Assembly: GCF_963677725.1 (NCBI RefSeq) | Contig: NZ_OY782507.1 | Coordinates: forward strand, 558,001 to 622,000 | Direction of reading: 5' to 3' | DNA length: 64,000 bases | Origin: an uncultured Cohaesibacter sp. | Lineage (GTDB): Bacteria; Pseudomonadota; Alphaproteobacteria; Rhizobiales; Cohaesibacteraceae | In this document: positions 37,357 to 47,040 of the stretch, piece after piece | Layout of the letters: the number at the start of each line of letters is the position of its first letter | How positions within the stretch are numbered: position 1 is the first letter of the stretch | Position numbers and translations under genes: made by a program | The notes under the pieces: generated by a model | Told to the model about the DNA's origin: nothing | The model's database searches: none | The model's input: only the letters and a program-made list of their open reading frames with translations

Positions 37357-37926
37357 TCAAACGTGCCCAGTTTTGACGTCTGCCTTGTCAATGGCAACAA
37401 TGGTCGGAAACCGAATTTGGCCGTTGGCAAAGTCTTCGACGCTCTGTTCTGCAAGTGTGATCGTAGCAGCGCTTACATAATCGACCAAGGCCGGGGCCTT
37501 GTCATGAATGCCTTCACAATCGGGATAGATGTTGCGCGTCAGGGCGGCTGCGAAGCTTTCGTCACTTTCAGCACGGCTGGTGTCATAAGCGCCAACATGC
37601 CCATAGAATGCCTGCGCCATTTTCTTGATTTTCTTGGGTACGGACAAGTCACCGATGCCGATTTCTCGCAAGGAGTGGTCCATATCCTTGAAGAAGCGAT
37701 CAAAGACCGCCTGCCCCAGATCGCGCGCCTGCTGATCTTCGTCGCGCAACCGGTGGAACAGCATGTATGCATGCAAAACAATCATTTCGAACCGTCCGGT
37801 AACGCTGTCTTCCACCTGATAGTCGAGATAGAATTCAGGTTTGCGCGCTTGGGCAACAATCGACTGATACAAGCTGTCGGCGGCTTTTTCCTGATTGGTT
37901 TCTTTGTGAAATAGGCTGAAGATCAT
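37357..37926 (-). CDS. Ubiquinol-cytochrome c chaperone (CBP3-like)
   Basis: Predicted assembly factor for the cytochrome bc1 complex. The start is the ATG at 37926 (MIFSLFHKETNQEKAADSLYQSIVAQARKPEFY, 189 residues); an upstream extension has no similarity. Conserved landmarks are FEMIVLHAYMLFHRLRDEDQQARDLGQAVFDRFFKDMDHSLREIGIGDLSVPKKIKKMAQAFYGHVGAYD, typical of the CBP3 domain. It diverges from the OmlA-like lipoprotein gene, an arrangement repeated in other alphaproteobacteria. Confidence 0.92.
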   Translation of the reverse strand: MIFSLFHKETNQEKAADSLYQSIVAQARKPEFYLDYQVEDSVTGRFEMIVLHAYMLFHRLRDEDQQARDLGQAVFDRFFKDMDHSLREIGIGDLSVPKKIKKMAQAFYGHVGAYDTSRAESDESFAAALTRNIYPDCEGIHDKAPALVDYVSAATITLAEQSVEDFANGQIRFPTIVAIDKADVKTGHV

Positions 37927-38190
37927 GCTTACATCCGTCTGTGCGATCTGAACTGTGCGAAAGCGGGGCTTTGCTTTGTTGTTAGTATCACAATTGCCAG
38001 AAATCATCGCCCGATTTGCGACAAAGATTGCATTTAAACAACAAAAAGGATACCGACTAGAAAAAACGACAGACATAGGAATGCCTGTCTTTGGGCGTTT
38101 GCATCTGCCGCGCCTCAGTTTAGCCATTGCGTTGCATGTTGCTCGTCAACAGGCATGTGGATCAGTCACCAGCAGGAGTAACACACTCAC

Positions 38191-38694
38191 ATGTTCAGCC
38201 TCAGTCACCGCGCGGACAGTCGCGACGCCCGTCAAAACCACAAGATCCTGTCGTCTGTCAAGGCCGTCAGTGCTGCTGTATGTCTCGGCACCTTTCTGCT
38301 GGCAGGGTGTTTTACCGAAGAGACATCGATCCATGGTTTTGTGCCAAGCGATTATACCCTTGATCAGATCGCTGTAGGATCGAGCCGCGAGCAGGTGATA
38401 TTGACCCTTGGCACGCCTTCAACGACCGCGAACTTTGGCAACGAGGTCTTCTATTATATTTCTCAGACCCGCAAGAGACCGGTCGCTTTCATGAATTCCA
38501 GACCCGTCGACCAGACGGTGGTTGCTGTTTATATGGATGAAGAACAACGCGTTGCGCGCACGGCACGCTATGGTCTGAAAGACGGCAAATTGTTCGACTT
38601 TACCAATCAGGTCACCCCGACCGGTGGTGCAGAGGCTTCGTTCATTGGTCGTCTGATTGAAGGCCTTGGCCCGAAAAACCCGTTCGGCACATAA
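38191..38694 (+). CDS. BamE/SmpA/OmlA-family outer membrane lipoprotein
   Basis: A 167-residue lipoprotein, signal lipobox LAGC with Cys40. The SmpA/OmlA fold is visible in DYTLDQIAVGSSREQVILTLGTPSTTANFGNEVFYYISQTRKRPVAFMNSRPVDQTVVAVYMDEEQRVARTARYGL. By homology it is an accessory subunit of the beta-barrel assembly machinery. AGGAG lies upstream of the ATG. A strong bidirectional terminator separates it from thiL. Confidence 0.9.
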   Translation: MFSLSHRADSRDARQNHKILSSVKAVSAAVCLGTFLLAGCFTEETSIHGFVPSDYTLDQIAVGSSREQVILTLGTPSTTANFGNEVFYYISQTRKRPVAFMNSRPVDQTVVAVYMDEEQRVARTARYGLKDGKLFDFTNQVTPTGGAEASFIGRLIEGLGPKNPFGT

Positions 38695-38730
38695 AGGCAA
38701 CGCCTGCAATTGATCTTATAAATGCAAAAA

Positions 38731-38763
38731 AACACCGTCGGTCTCTGGTCGACGGTGTTTTTG
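38731..38763 (+). terminator. Bidirectional terminator between the BamE-like gene and thiL
   Basis: A 10-bp stem AACACCGTCG (38731-38740) / CGACGGTGTT (38750-38759) is flanked by seven A on the left and five T on the right. Confidence 0.85.
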
Positions 38764-38806
38764 TATGGCGTCTAATCTTGGAAGCTATTTCTGCTGGGTT
38801 GCCTGA

Positions 38807-39802
38807 TCAGAAATGCTCATAGGCGATGATTGTGCCAAAGAATTCCGTCTCTCCGGTCAATCGTCGCAGATGCACGCCCTCACCTTCCTCAACCCTACCG
38901 ATGCATGTGATTGGCACATCTGTGTGTGCGGCCAGTTTTTCGGCCTCGGTTTTGTGGTGCGCGGGCAGCGTGAAGAGCAGTTCGTAATCGTCTCCACCGC
39001 TCATCACGGCCTGCCACATATCCGGCTTTTGAGTGACGACAGAGCGAGCGGCATTCGAGATAGGAATACAATCCTGATCAATCGCAATGGCGACCTTGGC
39101 CGCTCTGGCCATTTTGCCAGCGTCGCCCAAAAGCCCGTCCGACACATCCATCGAGGCGCTCGCCAAACGTCCAATCAAGTGGCGCAAAGACACGCGTGGC
39201 TGGGGCAACAAAAATCGGTCGGTCAGAAAGGCATGCTGTTGTTCACTCAATAGGTCCGTCAGATGCCCTTTCCTGGTTTCAAGACCCAGAGCGCTGTCAC
39301 CGATGGTCCCTGTGACATAAACCAGATCACCCGGCATTGCATGTTTACGCAAGACCTGTCTTTGATGATCAGCCAAACCGAAAGCGGTGACCGAGAGAAC
39401 CAGACGTTCGGGGCTTTTGACGGTGTCGCCGCCAAGCAGGGGAAAGTCAAACTGCTGCTGATCGCGCTTGAGGCCTTCGCAAAAATGCGCAAGCCAGTCT
39501 TCGCTCCAGTCAGTTGGTAGCCCAAGGCCGAGCATATAGCCAAAGGGCTTTGCGCCCTTGGCCGCCAGATCGGAGAGATTGACCCGCAAGGCCTTGGCAG
39601 CGATCAGGTCCGGACGATCATTGGCAAAGAAATGAACATCGGCAACCAGCATATCCTTGGTAAGAACCAATTGCCGGCCATCGGGCACGCTCAAGAAGGC
39701 GGCGTCATCGCTCAGGCCAAAAGCGGCGTCCTCTTTGCACAAAGGGGCAAAATAGCGCGCAATCAACGCACTTTCACCAATCCGCCGCTTCTTTTCTGAC
39801 AT
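38807..39802 (-). CDS. thiL: Thiamine-monophosphate kinase
   Basis: The ATP-dependent enzyme makes thiamine diphosphate from thiamine monophosphate. The 331 residues contain GLSDDAAFLSVPDGRQLVLTKDMLVADVHF (metal/ATP-binding acidic residues), AAKALRVNLSDLAAKGAKPFGYML, LLGGDTVKSPERLVLSVTAFG, SMDVSDGLLGDAGKMARAA and VMSGGDDYELLFTLP, all ThiL hallmarks. It is the last gene of the riboflavin-nusB-thiL operon, 10 bases after nusB. Confidence 0.96.
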   Translation of the reverse strand: MSEKKRRIGESALIARYFAPLCKEDAAFGLSDDAAFLSVPDGRQLVLTKDMLVADVHFFANDRPDLIAAKALRVNLSDLAAKGAKPFGYMLGLGLPTDWSEDWLAHFCEGLKRDQQQFDFPLLGGDTVKSPERLVLSVTAFGLADHQRQVLRKHAMPGDLVYVTGTIGDSALGLETRKGHLTDLLSEQQHAFLTDRFLLPQPRVSLRHLIGRLASASMDVSDGLLGDAGKMARAAKVAIAIDQDCIPISNAARSVVTQKPDMWQAVMSGGDDYELLFTLPAHHKTEAEKLAAHTDVPITCIGRVEEGEGVHLRRLTGETEFFGTIIAYEHF

Positions 39803-39812
39803 GGTCGGCCCG

Positions 39813-40304
39813 TTAATTGCTGTTTTTCTTCTTCATTTCGTCGGCGCGCATACCGCGAGCCAGATTGTCGAGCACCGCATTGACCAAACGAGGCTCGTCC
39901 TCTTCGAAGAAGGCTTTGGCGACATCAACATATTCAGTCAGAATCACCGGTACCGGCACTTCCTTATGGGACATCAATTCATAAAGACCACACCGCAGGA
40001 TGGCGCGCATGGTCTGATCGATGCGCGCCAAAGGCCAGCCTTTTTCCAACGCGTTATGGATCATTGGATCAAGGACACGCTGTTCGCGCACGACACCGCT
40101 GACCAATCCCTTGAAATAGGAAAAGTCTGCGGGCAGGTAGAGCTCTTCGTCGACTTCCTTGCCGAGACGATAAAGCTCAAATTCCTGAAGCACGTCTACC
40201 AGCGGTGTGCCGCCGACGTCCATTTGATACAGGGCCTGCACGGCACCAAGGCGGGCAGAGCCACGCTTGTTTGCCGTGCGTACCGGTTTCTCACTCTCGG
40301 TCAT
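39813..40304 (-). CDS. nusB: Transcription antitermination factor NusB
   Basis: It binds boxA RNA with S10 for rRNA antitermination. The start is the ATG at 40304 ([32 protein letters not shown], 163 residues), overlapping the ribH stop (TAATG), so translation is coupled. Conserved [17 protein letters not shown] and the C-terminal helices ([51 protein letters not shown]) are diagnostic. Confidence 0.96.
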   Translation of the reverse strand: MTESEKPVRTANKRGSARLGAVQALYQMDVGGTPLVDVLQEFELYRLGKEVDEELYLPADFSYFKGLVSGVVREQRVLDPMIHNALEKGWPLARIDQTMRAILRCGLYELMSHKEVPVPVILTEYVDVAKAFFEEDEPRLVNAVLDNLARGMRADEMKKKNSN

Positions 40305-40759
40305 TATTCGATTCCGAATTTTTCTCTTAGGTCGACCATGGCCAGAGCCGCTTTGGCGGCAGCGCCACCTTTGTCCTTGTCGGTGACATTTGCGCGGGCC
40401 CAAGCCTGATTTGAATTTTCAACGGTCTGAATGCCATTGCCAACAGCCACACAGCCCTCGACGGCAAGATCCATGATGGCACGGGCGGATTCGTTCGCCA
40501 CGATGTCATAGTGGGAGGTTTCACCACGGATCACCACGCCAAGGGTGACGTAACCATCATAATCAGCCTCTCCTTCTTCCACGGCAGCCATGGCCATGGA
40601 GAGAGCAGCAGGGATTTCCAAAACGCCTGGAACGGACACGCGCTCATAGGAGACACCGGCTTCATCAAAGGCAGCCATTGCACCTTTCGCCAACTCGTCG
40701 GCGAGGTCTTCATAGAAGCGGGCTTCAATGATCAGAAAGTTGGGGTCTTTTGCACTCAT
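40304..40759 (-). CDS. ribH: 6,7-dimethyl-8-ribityllumazine synthase
   Basis: It condenses 5-amino-6-ribitylaminouracil with dihydroxybutanone phosphate. The start is at 40759 ([27 protein letters not shown], 151 residues); a longer frame is not family-like. Motifs are [11 protein letters not shown] (43-53 region), [18 protein letters not shown] with the catalytic His, and [19 protein letters not shown]. It lies between ribE and nusB. Confidence 0.96.
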   Translation of the reverse strand: MSAKDPNFLIIEARFYEDLADELAKGAMAAFDEAGVSYERVSVPGVLEIPAALSMAMAAVEEGEADYDGYVTLGVVIRGETSHYDIVANESARAIMDLAVEGCVAVGNGIQTVENSNQAWARANVTDKDKGGAAAKAALAMVDLREKFGIE

Positions 40760-40920
40760 TGCTTTGTCCAATCGTCTTGTTCCAGCTGTGTCGCTGTGAG
40801 GGCGTGTCAAACCACGAAAGGTGGAATTTGTCCAGCCCAAAAAGGCAATCAGGCGCGACGAACCTTAATCCGCCGCACCTGTCGATCCGTTATAGCATGA
40901 AGCCAGCAGGCCGTCCCTTG

Positions 40921-41532
40921 TCAGGATGGCTTATACTCACTAAGACGCGCAACATAGCGCGCCATCATGTCGACCTCGAGATTGATCTTGTCACCGACCT
41001 TCTTGTCTGCCCAGGTGGTATTATCCAGCGTGTGCGGAATAAGGAAGATTGTGAAGTCATCCCTATCGACATCATTGACCGTCAGCGACGTGCCATCCAG
41101 CGCGACCGACCCCTTGGTCGGAATAAAGCGGGCCAGTTGATCGGGGGCACGCAACTTGAAGAAAACGCTGTCCGGATGATCTTCGCGCTCGACGATTTCA
41201 GCAACGCCATCAATATGGCCAAGCACCAGATGGCCACCCAGTTCGTCCCCCATCTGCAGGGACCGTTCCAGATTGAGTTTGCGACCGACACGCCATTCCG
41301 ACGCATTGGTCAGATCAAGGGTTTCCTTGGCGGATTCGACCACGAAATAGTTTTGGCCCGCTTTGAGGGCACCACATGCAATAACCGTATGGCAAACACC
41401 GGAACAGGCAATGGATGCACCGATCTCGATGGTTTTTGGATCAAAGTGGGTGGCAATCTTGACCCGTTGGCCAGCTGGTATGTCTTGGTGTTCGATCACT
41501 TCGCCGACGTCGGTGACAATTCCGGTGAACAT
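40921..41532 (-). CDS. ribE: Riboflavin synthase, alpha subunit
   Basis: It dismutates two lumazine molecules to riboflavin. The 203-residue protein has the duplicated lumazine-binding fold: MFTGIVTDVGEV at the N-terminus, IACSGVCHTVIACG in repeat one and VALDGTSLTVNDV in repeat two, with LGHIDGVAEI between. In many alphaproteobacteria the ACSG variant replaces AVNG, as here. It follows ribD by 27 bases. Confidence 0.95.
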   Translation of the reverse strand: MFTGIVTDVGEVIEHQDIPAGQRVKIATHFDPKTIEIGASIACSGVCHTVIACGALKAGQNYFVVESAKETLDLTNASEWRVGRKLNLERSLQMGDELGGHLVLGHIDGVAEIVEREDHPDSVFFKLRAPDQLARFIPTKGSVALDGTSLTVNDVDRDDFTIFLIPHTLDNTTWADKKVGDKINLEVDMMARYVARLSEYKPS

Positions 41533-41559
41533 CTTCGCTTCCCCTTATTCGATTGGGTG

Positions 41560-42720
41560 TCATTCTGAAAGGTTGCCATACAGCTCTGACAGGCTTTGAG
41601 ACCGTATATAAACCTCCATCCGGTCGTTGCCCAGACTTTCCTGTCGATCAAGTGCCAATCCTGCCTTTTGCATTATGTCATTCACTGGCTGCAAGAACCC
41701 CTGCACTCCCTGTGAACCAACATTTTCCCCGCCGCGATAAAGGAAGAATTCGTCAATCAGTGTCTCGGACAATAGGGCTTGGGCCAACCCTGCCCCGCAT
41801 TCTGCAAACAGCGTGTTAATGCCCTGCTCCCCCAGGCATTGAAGCGCAGCTTTCAGTGGCACGTGACCGGCCCCCGTTTGGTCAAACAGGAACAAGCGGC
41901 AGCCTGCTTCTTCGAGTTTCAAGGCCTTGTCAGCGGCTATGTGCCCGGTCGCCAGTACCCAGACAGGCACATTGCGGGCACTTTTGACCAACTGGCTATC
42001 CGGTGACAGAGAGCCCGCACCGTCAAGAATGACCCGTATGGGAGAGAGGGTTTCAAGGCCGGGGCTGCGCACGGTCAGAATCGGGTCATCGATGCGCGCG
42101 GTTCGTGAGCCAATCAGGATTGCATCGGCCCTGGCACGCAGGGCATAGGTTTTGTTTTTCGCCAATTTGCCGGTGATTGGATGGTTCGGCACATTGGTCA
42201 GGCCGATCTTGCCATCTTTCGACAAGGCCAATTTAGCCTGCACCCATGGGCGCGCGCGCACGGTGCGTGATAGAAAACCAGCCAGATCTCGGTGCGCAGC
42301 GCGTTCCAACAGACCCGTTTCGGTTTGAATGCCCACGGCCTCAAGCATGGCAAAACCGCGCCCGGCAACGCGGGGATCCGGGTCTGGATGCGCAGCAAGG
42401 ACGCGGGCAATACCGGCTTTGATCAGGGCTTCGGCACAGGGGGTCGACTTTCCATGGTGCGAACATGGCTCCAGCGTCACATAGGCCGTGGCACCTTTTG
42501 CGGCGGCTCCCGCTTCTGCCAACGCGACGCGTTCGGCATGGGGACGGCCTCCGGGCTGTGTCCAGCCACGACCAAGAATGGTGGTGCCATTGTCATCCTG
42601 TCGGGCAATAACGCACCCAACGGCGGGATTTTCCGCTGTATTGCCCTGCCCCCGGCGGCCAAGCCGCAGAGCCAGAGCCATAAGCTCCTCGTCGCTCAGT
42701 TGGCGTGTGAAGCGTTGCAT
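41560..42720 (-). CDS. ribD: Bifunctional diaminohydroxyphosphoribosylaminopyrimidine deaminase/reductase
   Basis: It performs the second and third steps of riboflavin synthesis. The start is taken at the ATG 42720 (MQRFTRQLSDEEL, 386 residues) because GGGAGG lies about 10 bases upstream; an ATG nine bases earlier is too close to that site. The deaminase domain has the zinc-binding HAERVAL and PCSHHGKSTPC motifs. The reductase domain starts about residue 160 (RPWVQAKLALSKDGKI) and includes TLFAECGAGLAQALL. Confidence 0.95.
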   Translation of the reverse strand: MQRFTRQLSDEELMALALRLGRRGQGNTAENPAVGCVIARQDDNGTTILGRGWTQPGGRPHAERVALAEAGAAAKGATAYVTLEPCSHHGKSTPCAEALIKAGIARVLAAHPDPDPRVAGRGFAMLEAVGIQTETGLLERAAHRDLAGFLSRTVRARPWVQAKLALSKDGKIGLTNVPNHPITGKLAKNKTYALRARADAILIGSRTARIDDPILTVRSPGLETLSPIRVILDGAGSLSPDSQLVKSARNVPVWVLATGHIAADKALKLEEAGCRLFLFDQTGAGHVPLKAALQCLGEQGINTLFAECGAGLAQALLSETLIDEFFLYRGGENVGSQGVQGFLQPVNDIMQKAGLALDRQESLGNDRMEVYIRSQSLSELYGNLSE

Positions 42721-42781
42721 GTGATCCATGCCTCCCACTTTGCCTCGCCATTCGAGCAACCCGGATTGATGTCAAGCCGCT

Positions 42782-43264
42782 CTAGTTGGCACTTTCCTCG
42801 CCGTCTTTTGCCTGATCTTCGGACAGCTCATCAAGCATATCTGAAAAATCCTTGGCTTCGCGGAAATTCTTGTAGACGGATGCAAATCGGATATAGGCGA
42901 TCTCATCAAGGCTCTTGAGGCCTTCCATCACCAGGGTTCCGATATGTTCGGCCTGCACTTCGGCGTCGCCTGCACTCTCCAACTGGCGGACGATGCCGGA
43001 GACCATGCGTTCGACCTTTTCGTCTTCTACGGGGCGTTTGCGCAGGGAGACCTGTACGGAGCGCATCAATTTATCCCGATCGAACGGGACGCGGCGACCT
43101 GTGCGTTTGATCACCGACAATTCACGGAGCTGGACGCGCTCAAACGTGGTGAAACGACCGCCACAGCCTGCGCAAACGCGGCGGCGGCGGATCGCGGTAT
43201 TGTCTTCTGTGGGCCGGGAATCCTTGACTTGGGTATCATCAAATCCGCAATAGGGACATTTCAT
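42782..43264 (-). CDS. nrdR: Transcriptional repressor NrdR
   Basis: An ATP/dATP-sensing repressor of ribonucleotide reductase genes. The 160-residue protein has an N-terminal zinc ribbon ([17 protein letters not shown] and [12 protein letters not shown], Cys3/6/31/34-like) and an ATP-cone ([29 protein letters not shown]). It is located between glyA and ribD, the standard order. Confidence 0.97.
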   Translation of the reverse strand: MKCPYCGFDDTQVKDSRPTEDNTAIRRRRVCAGCGGRFTTFERVQLRELSVIKRTGRRVPFDRDKLMRSVQVSLRKRPVEDEKVERMVSGIVRQLESAGDAEVQAEHIGTLVMEGLKSLDEIAYIRFASVYKNFREAKDFSDMLDELSEDQAKDGEESAN

Positions 43265-43331
43265 CGCTCGGCCTCACTCAATCTCTGGGATGAAAGGGCG
43301 GGCCCAAGGATGAGCCCTGCCCGCATCTGAC

Positions 43332-44642
43332 TTAGAGATCCGCGTAAATCGGGAAGCGATTGGTCAGAGCAATGACCTTTTCCTTCACCGCTGATTCCAC
43401 GGCTCCATTGCCTTCTTCACCATTTGCAACCAGACCGTCAAGCACTTCAATGATCAATTGACCGATCAGCTTGAACTCTTCTGTGCCAAACCCGCGCGAC
43501 GTGCCCGCAGGTGTACCCAGACGAATGCCGGACGTGATCATTGGTTTTTCCGGATCGAACGGCACGCCATTCTTGTTGCAGGTGATGAAGGCGCGCCCCA
43601 GAGCCGCTTCTGCGGCTTTGCCGGTCAGGCCCTTTGGACGCAGGTCAACCAGCAACAGGTGGTTATCGGTGCCGCCAGATGCCAGCTCCACGCCGCCAGC
43701 ATAAAGGGTGTCGGCCAAGGCTTGCGCATTGTCCTTCACTGCCTTTGCATAAACCTTGAATTCGTCAGTCAAGGCTTCACCGAAGGCAACGGCCTTGGCA
43801 GCGATCACATGCATCAGCGGGCCACCCTGCAAGCCAGGGAAAACCGCAGAATTGACCTTTTTGGCGATGTCCGCATCATTGGTCAGCACCAGACCACCAC
43901 GGGGACCACGCAAGGTCTTATGAGTCGTGGAGGTGGCAATGTGGGCATGGGGGAATGGGCTTTGATGCAGGCCTGCGGCAACCAGACCAGCAAAATGCGC
44001 CATGTCGACCATCAGGTAAGCGCCAACGGAATCGGCGATTTCGCGGAATCGTTCGAAATCGAATTCGCGGCTATAGGCAGAGCCACCGGCGATGATCATG
44101 GCGGGTTTGTGCTCTTTGGCGAGTTCTTCGACCTGATCGAAATCGATACGGCCATCCTGCTTGCGCACGCCATACTGGATCGCGTTGAACCATTTACCGG
44201 ACTGGTTTGGCTTGGCACCATGGGTCAAGTGACCACCGGCATCAAGGCTCATGCCCAGAATGGTGTCGCCCGGCTTGATCAGGGCCATGAAGGCAGCCTG
44301 GTTGGCTTGAGAACCGGAATTGGGCTGAACGTTGGCAAATTCACAGCCAAACAGTTTGGTGACACGCTCGATTGCGAGATTTTCAGCCACGTCCACGAAC
44401 TGACACCCACCATAATAGCGACGGCCCGGATACCCTTCCGCATATTTGTTGGTCATGATCGAGCCCTGCGCTTCGAGCACCGCTTTGGAGACGATGTTTT
44501 CTGAAGCGATCAGCTCGATTTCGTGCTGCTGGCGACCCAGCTCATCGCTGATTGCCTTGGCGATCTCCGGGTCACCGGAAGCAAGATCACGAGAGAAAAA
44601 GTCCGGGAAGATAACTCCCGCATTGTTATCATTGGCTGACAT
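43332..44642 (-). CDS. glyA: Serine hydroxymethyltransferase
   Basis: The PLP enzyme interconverts serine and glycine with tetrahydrofolate. The start is the ATG at 44642 ([31 protein letters not shown], 436 residues) after GAAGGGG; a longer frame extends into non-conserved sequence. Motifs are [43 protein letters not shown] and the Schiff-base lysine in [14 protein letters not shown]. It heads the glyA-nrdR-rib operon. Confidence 0.98.
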   Translation of the reverse strand: MSANDNNAGVIFPDFFSRDLASGDPEIAKAISDELGRQQHEIELIASENIVSKAVLEAQGSIMTNKYAEGYPGRRYYGGCQFVDVAENLAIERVTKLFGCEFANVQPNSGSQANQAAFMALIKPGDTILGMSLDAGGHLTHGAKPNQSGKWFNAIQYGVRKQDGRIDFDQVEELAKEHKPAMIIAGGSAYSREFDFERFREIADSVGAYLMVDMAHFAGLVAAGLHQSPFPHAHIATSTTHKTLRGPRGGLVLTNDADIAKKVNSAVFPGLQGGPLMHVIAAKAVAFGEALTDEFKVYAKAVKDNAQALADTLYAGGVELASGGTDNHLLLVDLRPKGLTGKAAEAALGRAFITCNKNGVPFDPEKPMITSGIRLGTPAGTSRGFGTEEFKLIGQLIIEVLDGLVANGEEGNGAVESAVKEKVIALTNRFPIYADL

Positions 44643-45001
44643 GAAACTTACCCCTTCAATTGGCTGAAGCAAGGATGGCGGACGACGCCAGCCATACCTG
44701 CTCGCGAGTTTGAGTGCCTTGACGCGCCCCGGTGCCATGAGAGCACGCCTGAACGCAGCATTCCGTTTGATGCGCAAAACAAAATCCGAGGCTATTAGCT
44801 ACCACATACGGCCTTGGAATGTCTGTCACAAATATCTCAAAGAAACAGGATTACATGTTCGCATAAAGGCATCACTATGAGCTCTTTTTGCGATTTCACA
44901 CATATCATGATTTGGGATTAGCATAATCGCCTGACAAACCCAATATGGATTTTCGGACAGCAGTGGATGCGAGGGAATGAATATTCCCCAAAAAGATGGT
45001 T
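44643..45001 (-). other. Upstream region of glyA
   Basis: 359 bases with no credible gene and no recognised glycine or folate riboswitch. It contains the promoter candidate at 44803-44831 and, nearer the right end, a GGGAAT/ATTCCC hairpin (around 44970-44985) that lacks a T run and may end the DUF6898 transcript. Confidence 0.45.
44803..44831 (-). promoter_or_regulatory. Promoter candidate for glyA
   Basis: On the minus strand TTGTGA (44831-44826), a 17-base spacer and TATGTG (44808-44803) lie about 160 bases upstream of the glyA ATG. Spacing is ideal but the -10 matches only three of six consensus bases. Confidence 0.35.
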
Positions 45002-45196
45002 TCAGGAATGCCCAAGTTGACGAAGGCGCATTTGCAGCTTCCTGACGGCCAGATTTTGCAGATCACGCTGGGAGACACTAGCGGGGCCAAAAACCGTCAC
45101 TTCAACGCCTGTGCTGGCGTCTACTGCGACGGCTTTTACCTGTTGTCCGATCTGGAAAAATTCGATGTAGATTTCACCAGCCTTGGGCGCTGACAT
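45002..45196 (-). CDS. DUF6898-family small protein
   Basis: A 64-residue protein whose pattern (GEIYIEFFQIGQQVKAVAVDASTGVEVTVFGPASVSQRDLQNLAVRKLQMRL) matches a small Hyphomicrobiales family annotated DUF6898, of unknown role. GGAGACAAAAG precedes the ATG. A same-length frame on the opposite strand is antisense to it and looks like a shadow. It lies 19 bases downstream of the L,D-transpeptidase gene and is probably co-transcribed with it. Confidence 0.75.
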   Translation of the reverse strand: MSAPKAGEIYIEFFQIGQQVKAVAVDASTGVEVTVFGPASVSQRDLQNLAVRKLQMRLRQLGHS

Positions 45197-45215
45197 CTTT
45201 TGTCTCCGGATCAGG

Positions 45216-46553
45216 TTATAGCGGCTGGGTTGCCTGCGGAGCCGGGCTCATCGCAGACAGACCATCGCGATTATAGATATCATCGCGGAAATGGATCATG
45301 CCACCATTGGTTGACCATGCTGTAATGTAGGTCATGTAGATCGGCACGCGGCCACGAACTGCAACATCGACGCGCTCACCTGCGCGGATGACTTCATCGA
45401 TGGCAATACGATCCCAGCCCGGCGTATCCTTCAACACCCAAGTCACGAATTCGCGCACATTCTGCACACGCACGCAGCCTGATGAATGAAAGCGGTAGCT
45501 TGAGCCAAACAGGGTTTTGGACGGGGTGTCATGCAGATAGACTGAATGCTTGTTGTGGAAGTTGATCTTGATCGACCCCATGGAATTCTTTGCCCCTGGC
45601 TCCTGACGGAACTGATAATTCAGGGCATCATCGGTTGTCCAATCCACCTGCGAGGCGTCAAGTTCAACATTGTGTTTCAGGTCGCGGATCTTGATCTTGT
45701 TGTCGGAAAGATAATTAGGGTCCTTCTGCATCTTCGGAATGAGATCCTTGATGATGATGCTTTTGGGAACATGCCAGTAAGGATTGAAATTGATTTCATG
45801 GATCTTGGAGGCCAGTACAGGTGTCTGACGATCAATCTTGCCCACCACGCCGGTATGACGGGAATGGACAAAGCCATTCTCCACTGTCTCGATCTCGGCC
45901 GCAGGAATGTTGACCATCACATAGCGGTCACCAAGATAGCCCGACATGGAGCGCACTCGCACCAGATTGGTTTCAAGCTGGCGCATGCGAATTTCCGCCG
46001 GCACATTGAGCGCCGCAAAAGTATCCTTGCCAACAATGCCATCAGGGGAGAAACCATGACGGGACTGGAAACGGCGCACGGCAGCATCGACGTAGGAATC
46101 GAAGACATCACTCATGCCGACACTTTGGTGCAGATCGCCGGACATCAGCAGGCGCTGGCGGAGAATGCTGACCGTTTGGGATCGCGCACCAATGCGCAAG
46201 GTCTGATCATCGGGCACCAGTGGCCAGCCACCCTGCTGGACGATGCCGTAATAGGACTGAATGGCCGTCTGAATATTGTCGGCGGTGGTTTTCGACAAGG
46301 TGGGTTCTGCTGTGCGCACGGCTGCCACGGTCTGTCCGGGCGTGTCAAATCGGTCACCCCATTCGGCAGGACGCTGGTTCAGAACTTCGTCAATCGGGTT
46401 CACGCTTTGCGCCCAAACAGGGGCGGCGCTGAAACTGGCGAGACCGGCAAGCATGGATCCGCTTGTCGTCAAGAAGCTGCGACGGGACGTGATAATGCCC
46501 GATGCGTTCGTGCAATCTGAGGTATTCTTCGTCTTCTTCATCGCCTTCTTCAC
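45216..46553 (-). CDS. Tat-exported L,D-transpeptidase (YkuD family)
   Basis: A periplasmic peptidoglycan cross-linking enzyme of about 445 residues. A twin-arginine signal (TSRRSFLTTSGSMLAGLASFSAAPVWA) lies near residues 23-49. A peptidoglycan-binding-type helical domain follows (SYVDAAVRRFQSRHGFSPDGIVGKDTFAALN). The YkuD catalytic domain has NKHSVYLHDTPSKTLFGSSYRFHSSGCVRVQNVREF, with the catalytic Cys in SSGCVR and the conserved His upstream. The GTG at 46553 is preferred (GGAGTGAG upstream); an ATG 12 bases downstream is possible. The regulator ldtR is encoded 0.5 kb away. Confidence 0.9.
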   Translation of the reverse strand: MKKAMKKTKNTSDCTNASGIITSRRSFLTTSGSMLAGLASFSAAPVWAQSVNPIDEVLNQRPAEWGDRFDTPGQTVAAVRTAEPTLSKTTADNIQTAIQSYYGIVQQGGWPLVPDDQTLRIGARSQTVSILRQRLLMSGDLHQSVGMSDVFDSYVDAAVRRFQSRHGFSPDGIVGKDTFAALNVPAEIRMRQLETNLVRVRSMSGYLGDRYVMVNIPAAEIETVENGFVHSRHTGVVGKIDRQTPVLASKIHEINFNPYWHVPKSIIIKDLIPKMQKDPNYLSDNKIKIRDLKHNVELDASQVDWTTDDALNYQFRQEPGAKNSMGSIKINFHNKHSVYLHDTPSKTLFGSSYRFHSSGCVRVQNVREFVTWVLKDTPGWDRIAIDEVIRAGERVDVAVRGRVPIYMTYITAWSTNGGMIHFRDDIYNRDGLSAMSPAPQATQPL

Positions 46554-47040
46554 CAATTCTCACTCCGTTGATGGTCTATTTGCCACACTGAACGGCTTTT
46601 GCAAAGTCATCTCGGGATTTCAATTTGAAATACCAAGCCCCCTTGCAGTTGCAAAGGCAGGATATTCAGCCCTCACAATGGGGTTTTTGTCGTGCGGGTC
46701 AAGCTATCATTGATTCTGCCATATTGGACAACAGCCTCAGCGAGGCGTGCCAGCATAATGTGGCAAATTCAGGATGAACCAAAGATGAACTGCCTGTCAG
46801 ATCATCACTTCCCTTCACGTCGTTGTGAAAAGACACGGCTCAATGGCGGTGTTTGGATGCCCATTATTGCACTGAGGCGTCCACAAATGCAAAACCCTCG
46901 CAAGTTGCCTTGCGAGGGTCAGTGCATGTGGTCAGAACATGAACGTCGATTCAGCAGGGTCAAGCGTCGCGACTTGAACCTTGATAGTCTTGGGAGTGCC
47001 CTATCGACGTTCTGGATATCTGCAGGACATGCCGCAGAAT
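46554..47040 (-). other. Intergenic region between the L,D-transpeptidase gene and ldtR
   Basis: 487 bases with no convincing gene on either strand. It carries the transpeptidase promoter region and the ldtR terminator (46891-46919). LdtR would be expected to bind here if it controls the transpeptidase; I could not identify its site. Confidence 0.5.
46891..46919 (-). terminator. Probable terminator of ldtR
   Basis: A 10-bp perfect stem ACCCTCGCAA (46894-46903) / TTGCGAGGGT (46910-46919) with a 6-base loop. Read on the minus strand it is followed by TTTTGCATTT. The T run is short. Confidence 0.6.

Noticed and set aside
43458-44504. A 348-codon plus-strand frame opposite glyA
   Set aside because: Fully contained in the glyA coding region, with no family-like motifs.
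44996-45193. A 65-codon plus-strand frame overlapping the DUF6898 gene
   Set aside because: The minus-strand frame matches a known small family and has GGAGACAAAAG before its ATG.
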